Below are positions 57,501-64,000 of a stretch of 64,000 nt of DNA, in pieces. Below the pieces are notes generated by a model. The model did no database searches. It was given only the letters and a program-made list of their open reading frames with translations, and was not told the DNA's origin. This stretch comes from Varroa destructor (Eukaryota; Arthropoda; Arachnida; Mesostigmata; Varroidae), in NCBI RefSeq assembly GCF_002443255.2, contig NW_019211455.1, forward strand, positions 41,290,837 through 41,354,836, read 5' to 3'. Every line of letters begins with the position of its first letter. Position 1 is the stretch's first letter. The translations under genes and the position numbers were made by a program.

Positions 57501-59409
57501 AAGATACTGGTGGAATAGTGAAACCTTACTTGAAAGCCTTGGTATGACGTCATTTACCACAGAAAGACGTAGATAATCATGCAGGTGATAATGTATGTTT
57601 GAGAAACGGAGGTCTCTAAAAACGTTGAATTGGACAGTTCGAGCAGTGTTTATTTCAACTAATTGATCAAAGCTTATTATACTTGCTAAGAAGCATAATA
57701 GGAAAGATTAGCCAGCAGAAAAACTTCCTTGCGTCTAGCCAAAGGCTAAATGCAGATGAAGTAAAATGCTGGTCGTCACTGTTGATCTCATCGCTACGCT
57801 TTTTGGTCAGCCTCGGCTCATCGGAAAATTATTGCGAGTTAAACAACTTTTTACATGCTTGTACGTTTGCTCCAACTTCCAATCACCTCACTGGTTCATT
57901 GAAGGATTACAACGTATTTAGATGATACGAGCGAGAATTAGTAAATGGAAGCGGCATAGAAGTGATCCGAGAAATATATGACTGTAAAGATAGCGAAAGT
58001 TTTGCTATTGCTATGCAGTTCTCTTGCCAATAAGGTATTGAGAAGACAGGTAGTTTTACTGAATATGAAATTTATTCAAACGCACAATACCTATAACTAA
58101 CCATTAAGTGATGCTGCTGTTAAAATCTTTTTCATCAATCGTGAATGCGTTTCGTCCAGTATCGATAAAACGACCAGATCCTTGGCAAAACTTAATTTTT
58201 CAATTTCAGCCTGCCCAGACATCTTGCCCTAATCTAATCTTATTAACATTATCAAAGAACGATCCGTCCAAAGATAATCATTTCTCATGATTCGCTACGG
58301 CAAAGTTTGCTACTGCAGACCACCCTGCGGGGTCGTTTTTACGTTGCTTTGCGAGAAGGAGTCCAATAAAATGCCTTTGCTGTCATAAAACTATGCTAAT
58401 CGCTTTACGTCGATACACTGTTAGCTAGCTTTTATTTAGTTATTATTTATTTTTTATATAATATATAAATACATTATTTAGTTATTAGCATAACTGAAAT
58501 AATATACTTATGTAAAACCCTCATTAAAGCGGGGCTTAACTACAACTGGATTAAAATAGATATAAGAGGATCATTAATGGCTAGTACGTTGATACCACTT
58601 TTTAGGTAACAAAGGTTATAGCACAGTAATTCACCTACAGATCTCTGCTGGAAGGAGTTCCGAAATAGTCGGATTTCGTACGTCGTCCGTAAGTTAAACA
58701 ACGGCATTTATAGACTCTATCAAAAGGCTGCCCATTACAGAAGCCCATAAGGGGGATCGCTAACTTCTTATCGCGTATGCGTCTATGTGTTAAGTACACA
58801 TGGCCCCTGTGCGGACTAGAACAAAATATTTCAAGGCTTCGATGTGATTGAACTATGTTGCCAGCCGAATGAGGTTAAAGAAAGAAGCATGTTAGGTATT
58901 GCCATTTTATTGTTAGGTGTTACCATTATGACGAGTAGACGCACAGGGCAGACTGTGAGCGCAGTCTAAACGGTGGCTTGGAAAATTCGAGGATGGAAAT
59001 AACTCAGCAACGTTTTCATAGGCGATAAGGCGCGATATTTCGGTTTTGATTCAAGATAAGGATTGCACTGTTTGTTTCCACCAGCTCTCATGTACCGCTA
59101 TGGCAGCCAGTTGTTTTGCCTAGGTAGTAGAGAACGTGTGACGCCGGTTTTTGCGCCGGTTAATAATGTCGACTCGACCTGTTCATAAGGTGATCAACGA
59201 CAGCTGACTAAATTCGACGCATCGATGGGGTTCGGACCGAATTCTAGTCAGGGAACAAATACGATTTATACTCTGTGTGTGCCGTTTTCCAGTAACAGCA
59301 AAAAGCATCGAATTTTAGCATATTATCGGCAATTGGAGGAAATGTCTATGATTGTAGAGTGAATGATCGTTAATGATTTTGGTTCGGTAATATTATAAAG
59401 GCTGTTGAG
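54585..59409. other. No supported gene
   Basis: Mainly AT-rich DNA. Forward frames 57,331-57,576 and 57,683-57,925 have protein-like composition but no ATG or clear splice sites. A TA microsatellite lies at 55,389-55,408 and a 20-bp imperfect tandem (TGTTAGGTATTGCCATTT form) at 58,890-58,930. Confidence 0.35.
57104..57141. repeat. 10-bp inverted repeat around a TA run
   Basis: TATATGCACC (57,104-57,113) and GGTGCATATA (57,132-57,141) flank an AT-only spacer, forming a stem that is itself bordered by TA microsatellites. Confidence 0.85.
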
Positions 59410-59584
59410 CATCTCTATATGTTCCGAATTTAACGACAGGTATCGTCGTTAGGCATTCCATCAGTAGGCCGGTTCCAAGCGCGAAACGAGGTCTGTCTAT
59501 CTACGACCGGGTTCGAACATGGAATACAATGTATCTCTAAAATCAGCAGGCAAATACGTTATCTATTAAGCTATCACGGCGACT
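59410..59584 (-). mobile_element. tRNA-derived SINE copy 3 (best preserved)
   Basis: On the reverse strand the tRNA head is clear. GCCGTGATAGCTTAATAGA carries the A box, GTATTTGCCTGCTGATTTTAG is an anticodon-arm-like part and TGTTCGAACCCGG is the B box. GTAGATAGACAGACCTCG, then GTTTCGCGCTTGGAACCGG, and an AT-rich body follow, shared with 42,605-42,780. RNA polymerase III would start near 59,584. No clear target-site duplication was found. Confidence 0.7.
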
Positions 59585-62500
59585 TGTTGAACAATCTATG
59601 TAAATATTTGATGGAATTAATAAAAATTTTGAAACGACAAAAAAAGAATAGGGCGCTGAACTTGTCACCAGAATACCCTATTTAGCTGTTTCTTTTCTAT
59701 TACAAGTGAAAGTCTACGTCATCACGGGAAAGACCATTTACGGAATAGACACGGGCATGAGGAATTATTTTTCTTGTAAGCAAATTATTTAGTAACGTTA
59801 TTGATACATTATTTAAATTTGAAATGTAACAAATTAAAGGAAAATATCTATCTCAAGCTAATAGGCGCATTTGTGTTGTAATCAGGATACACTGGCAAAG
59901 CCAATACAGTTGGCATTGTAGGCAAATTTTTACCACACTCCCTATTCGCCAGTCACGTTTGTTCCTTCTCGCGTAGCTCTGTCTTTGCCTACTTTTTTTG
60001 ATGTATAACCTAGATATTCAAATGCGCCAAGAAGCAGATGGCACTGAAGGGCCCGTTTAGCTTGCGTGCTTACCTACGCGCGCTAACCCAATTCGGAGCG
60101 TCATTCTATTGATAAGGACGACTGTTAACTATGTTTATGATTCTTTGGCTAAATTTGAACTGCGGCAGGCAGTAAGTGCGTGACTTGACGAGGACCAAAG
60201 AGCTGTGGCACCTCGGTAGCATTTATTTCTCTTTGCCAGCGCAGGCGTATGGCTAGCTGCCTGACGTGTTTCTCAGGCCGCCGAAAAGGGCGCAAATTTA
60301 GTGGCGGCTGCTAATGTCCTAAGAAAACTGCTAAGGCGCCTTGAGCTTGTTAAAATCCTGCAATCAGTAGGCATAGAACAGATGAGCTGCATTATGTGAT
60401 TTGCGTGAAATCTGCGGCGTTCAGTTCGGGGAAAAAACGTAGCGTTTTTTGGTAGTTTACAAGTTTTTACCTTTATTTGCTAGCTATCTATCTCCTAATT
60501 CCTCCTAAAAAACGTTTAATTGGCATTTTATCATAGTCAAAGATTTTAATTACTCTGCACAAAGATACGAGATCTTTCACCGTATTTTTTAATCCCGTAT
60601 TAAGAAAGAGCTCAAAATATGCAGTGTAGCTCACTTACTTTCTACGGTGCTTTGATAACTTACCATTGTTGTCTTACACAATACCTACCGAGTCGAAGAA
60701 CCGACCTTTAATTTGATCAAGCACTGGCGTTACCGATGCACAGTTGCACCGAGCTTCGGTTCAGCCAACATATTCGCAGGAAAAACACAAGCATATAAAC
60801 GTGGAAAAACTTCATCACACAGCCATCACTATTAGTCAGCAATTAGTATAGCGCCAGCAGCAGAATTGCAAAAAGTAGGTTAGGCTTAAATCGAGCTGAT
60901 TGTCCATATCAACTCCTGTAGCAACGAGATAATTTGCTAAACACCTATTTAGATGTGGCACCTTTCATATAATGGGCTCAGTCTATCGATGCACTACGAC
61001 ATCATTCACCAGTGGCCACTTACCCCATGTATCGTATGGAGTCGAAAAGACAGCAGTGGATATCTGCATGGAGGCTTTAACGCGGTAGGTTAAGTCACAT
61101 GCAAGTTTCTACGGTTATGTGCGTCGTATACCGTCTGCCAACACTTTTGTTGTATATTTAAAGAAAAAAGTGCCGTCAATAATGTCAAACAACGACGGAA
61201 TTCTCAGCCTCGATCAAGCTAATCACTAAACAGGTCGTGGCCATCATGAAGAAGCGGCGTAAAAACCAAGTAATCCATTATTGAATTAATACAATGTATT
61301 TTGTACACGCGTTGTTTTTGTGCTGTTGGGGCCGATTTTATGTGTGCGAGTCAATAACGTGCCGTTGCGATTTCATAATTATCCTGCGCATTTCTCTAAA
61401 ACTCATATATCGCGAAGACCAGTCGGCCGTAGAATACGATTTCTCAAATCGTATTCGGTGTTCGATTAGTGTTAATGGAACGGTGCGTAGAAAGTGCCCA
61501 CGCCTGCGACGAACTTTGGTCTTCTAATGGCAGTGCCGCTGGCACACATCTGCAGCAGAACGGCGTGAACGTCTGGGAGTACTTGATTTTAATAAAAATC
61601 AATGTGGGTTTGATCCGAGCGCGATTAATCGATACTGTTCTATACGAATTACTCGTTATCCTCTACATAAAGAAACACTCTAATGTATTCGTAAATATTT
61701 GGTTCGCTAGAATGCTTGTATTGTTTGTTCCTGTCGTAGGGAACTGGACGGGACCAATGGCTATTTGTTAGAGGAGTCATCAGATCGAATTATGCCAACT
61801 ATACCACTATTTATTTCCAGTGGCGCTACCAGCCGCTGACAAGGCGGGATCATATTATAAATGCTATCCGCGTGCATGCGTAGTGTTAATCGTTTTTTTT
61901 TAACGGGAGGTTTCGACCGATTCGCGATTTGCTTCGTTATAGCACAAAACGCAGTAATCCCTTTAACTTTGTTTCGCATTATTGAATAATAATGATCCAT
62001 ATATAATGCTTAATTACTATCCAGAAGTAGGTATAGAAGACTCATGAGTTTAGTAAGGATGTAATATGGAGAATGCTGTTTGAAGTCCCCGCTACGGAGA
62101 CAAATACGCCTAGATGGTGTCCATAGATGAGATTTACTTATCGACTTTTTTAAAAAAAATAATAACTCTCCAGTTGTCAGGAAATTTTGTCCTTATAGAT
62201 CACCGAATAGAAATCAGCATATCTATTGCGACAACACTAACGTTTCGTCAACTGAGATGTTGTTTCCTATGCTAAAAGGTACCCTCTAAGACAATATCGG
62301 TTTAACTCGTTCTCTCATAGCAGTATCGCCAGCCGGGTTTTACATAGAAATTGTTCATTAATTTACTTAGCCACAACGTTATTTCGTTTGTACTGCTTCC
62401 TATTAGTCAAGGGAATCCACGTAGACCGGAAGTCTGTTGTCGAACTTCCTTTACTGGTCATCAACTAGCTCTTGATGTTGACGGTGTCTTTTTGTTTTTG

Positions 62501-63335
62501 TTTTATCTAACTCTTTGTTGCAATTCCGGCAATATAGGCTCGAAACCGCTACGATTTAGGTACCCTCGGCCTCGCGGCGCTTCTTACTGGAGTCTTCTTA
62601 TGAAGCTGACGTCGGTGAATCTATGTTGTCTTAATACCATTTTGAAAGCTACTTTTAGGGCTTCATTCGGGGTTGTTAGTGCGCATTTGACATGTTCTAC
62701 TCTTTGCAGTATAGACGGGGTCCTTGGTTGCGTCCCTTTTCCGCTAGGCTGAAACTAGTGGCTCCCACATCCTACCCACTTATCGGGGCTGGCTCCGGCT
62801 CCCCCGCGTACAACGTTTCAAGTACGGCGAGCCCGACGAGTGGCAAGTCACTATCAGTCGACCAACTGATATTGATGGTTTGCTCTATAGTTAGTTCTAC
62901 CATAGATAGAAACAACAGCAACAAAAACCACGGTTGTTTTGTGTGTATATATGCAACACTGATGGACGTCTTATATTTGCCGACAGAACTCGTTCGGAAA
63001 GCGCTGGAGGGCTAGCCAATTGCTTCACAGTTGTTCAGAAGTTTCAATTGTAAAAGGTCTCCAGTCAGTGAGGAAAACAGAGTGGATTATAGAGTAGCAC
63101 ATTCGCGAATCAAGTTATACCGGAAAAGAGAATGCAGAAAACAAAAAGTGATGACGGAGCGCTAGTCTATAACGATGTTACTGCGACGAAGAAGCGTTGA
63201 CGTTTGAAGGGAAAGAAAGGGCACTGTTTGATTGTGACTTAGGTAGAAAGCACTAAAGCCCCATGAACATAAGATACGTCTAGAACTGCGTTGTGGATCT
63301 GGAATGACCATTATTTATGATGTCGTTGAAGCGAA
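59585..63335. other. No supported gene
   Basis: Short frames on both strands (61,294-61,771; 62,351-63,015) lack motifs. On the reverse strand near 62,530-62,590 a B-box-like GGTTTCGAGCC follows an A-box-like CAGCTTCATAAG, a possible further tRNA-like remnant but weak. Confidence 0.35.
61432..61456. repeat. Perfect 11-bp hairpin, 3-base loop
   Basis: GAATACGATTT, loop CTC, AAATCGTATTC. It is a very tight, perfect stem inside a frame that is not convincingly coding. Confidence 0.92.
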
Positions 63336-63593
63336 TTGAACCGCAACTACAAATATTATGGTTGCTCCGTCCCGCCGTGGCCTGTAATACAACTAATTCC
63401 CTGGGAAAAAACGTCGATCGGACGAACATTTAAAGGCTCACGCTGTGCACCCGTACAATTTGGCGTCACTGTTCATTGCACAATGAGACGCGTTGTATTT
63501 AACACGACTTCTGGCATTTTTCTTTGCCAAGGCCCGTCGGTAAACGATCCGAGAATCGGCTTGTTGTCAGATGAGGGGGTAATCGTAGAATGA
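63336..63593 (+). CDS. Coding-like frame, unknown
   Basis: Forward frame of about 85 codons to TGA with balanced codon use and a protein-like peptide (VPPWPVIQLIPWEKTSIG; GVTVHCTMRRVVFNTTSG; CQGPSVNDPRIG). There is no ATG at the start and the acceptor is unclear. A GTAAAC site near 63,540 could be a donor. Family not recognised. Confidence 0.25.
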   Translation: MNRNYKYYGCSVPPWPVIQLIPWEKTSIGRTFKGSRCAPVQFGVTVHCTMRRVVFNTTSGIFLCQGPSVNDPRIGLLSDEGVIVE

Positions 63594-64000
63594 TTGTCGC
63601 CTCCCCCGACTCGGACGTAGGCACTGAATCTCCGTGTTCCCCGTTGGTTTAGTAGTCGCAGGATAGCGATGACCAGAGTACGCGGGTAGCATCTAGACGA
63701 GAGCTAACGATTCCGTCGATTTTGTTAGGGTTGTGATACCACCAAAGCACGGGGTTTCTTCAGCTGCTGCACTTCTAATGTACGGGGCTACCTGGAACAT
63801 ATTGATCTAGAACATATGTAAATTGTATGGATGGTGCATTCACTAGGTATGTACTTATCGTGCACCCACACATTTTGATTTATAGATGCCGGCTAATATC
63901 TAGAAACTATTTTACGATCAGTGATGTATAAAATCAATCAAAGATGGAAACTACTTTACCAGAATACTTTATTTAGGTCTTAATTGATGTCTTGAGGCTT

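Noticed and set aside
62351..63015. Long forward frames of 133 and 107 codons
   Set aside because: No motif, no splice signal and hydrophobic, unstructured composition; the reverse strand is equally uninformative.
1..64000. CRISPR array, prokaryotic operon, phage or defence island
   Set aside because: No regularly spaced repeats, no ribosome-binding sites and no long frames; spliced exons and mariners show a eukaryotic genome.

Overview
This window is eukaryotic nuclear DNA, almost certainly from an arthropod. There are no operons, ribosome-binding sites or long open frames. Short coding blocks are flanked by intron-type splice signals (GTAAGT/GTGAGT donors, pyrimidine-rich CAG acceptors), and between them lie long AT-rich stretches with TA microsatellites, tRNA-derived repeats and dead mariner transposons. 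The Spaetzle family and mellifera/cecropia-like mariners fit an arthropod; the species cannot be fixed from sequence alone. A 25-base run of N shows that this is a scaffold.

Left block (1-12,523). Positions 1-4,566 are a mosaic of three abutting segments, each with an apparently identical copy elsewhere: 1-143 (inverted, at 10,629-10,771), 143-3,059 (direct, at 20,988-23,904) and 3,059-4,566 (direct, at 11,016-12,523). The last copy runs straight into the gap. The unique stretch between holds candidate exons on both strands: a reverse pair at 4,667-5,071 and a phase-consistent forward set at 5,554-5,779, 6,227-6,357 and 8,882-9,044, of unknown family.

Middle block (12,549-25,800). The clearest gene is a reverse-strand Spaetzle-like (Toll ligand, cystine-knot) gene. 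Two exons (12,549-12,648 and 13,113-13,343) encode the conserved core. Exons compatible in phase for a low-complexity pro-region lie upstream at 17,922-18,055 and 19,678-19,792, with weaker candidates at 25,374-25,520 and 25,627-25,793. The gene is cut at its 3' side by the gap, and one copy of the 2.9 kb duplication sits in a predicted intron. A forward-strand signal-peptide exon (15,312-15,417) lies inside another intron.

Right block (25,800-64,000). This is mostly intron-like or intergenic, with scattered orphan exon candidates. It contains two mariner pseudogenes (about 40,152-41,414 and 46,215-46,760), a tRNA-derived SINE family (41,547; 42,605; 59,410; related tRNA-like heads at 13,461 and 20,183), several perfect hairpins and microsatellites. 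I found no rRNA, CRISPR array, prokaryotic defence system or intact mobile element, and nothing that makes a convincing new multi-gene system.
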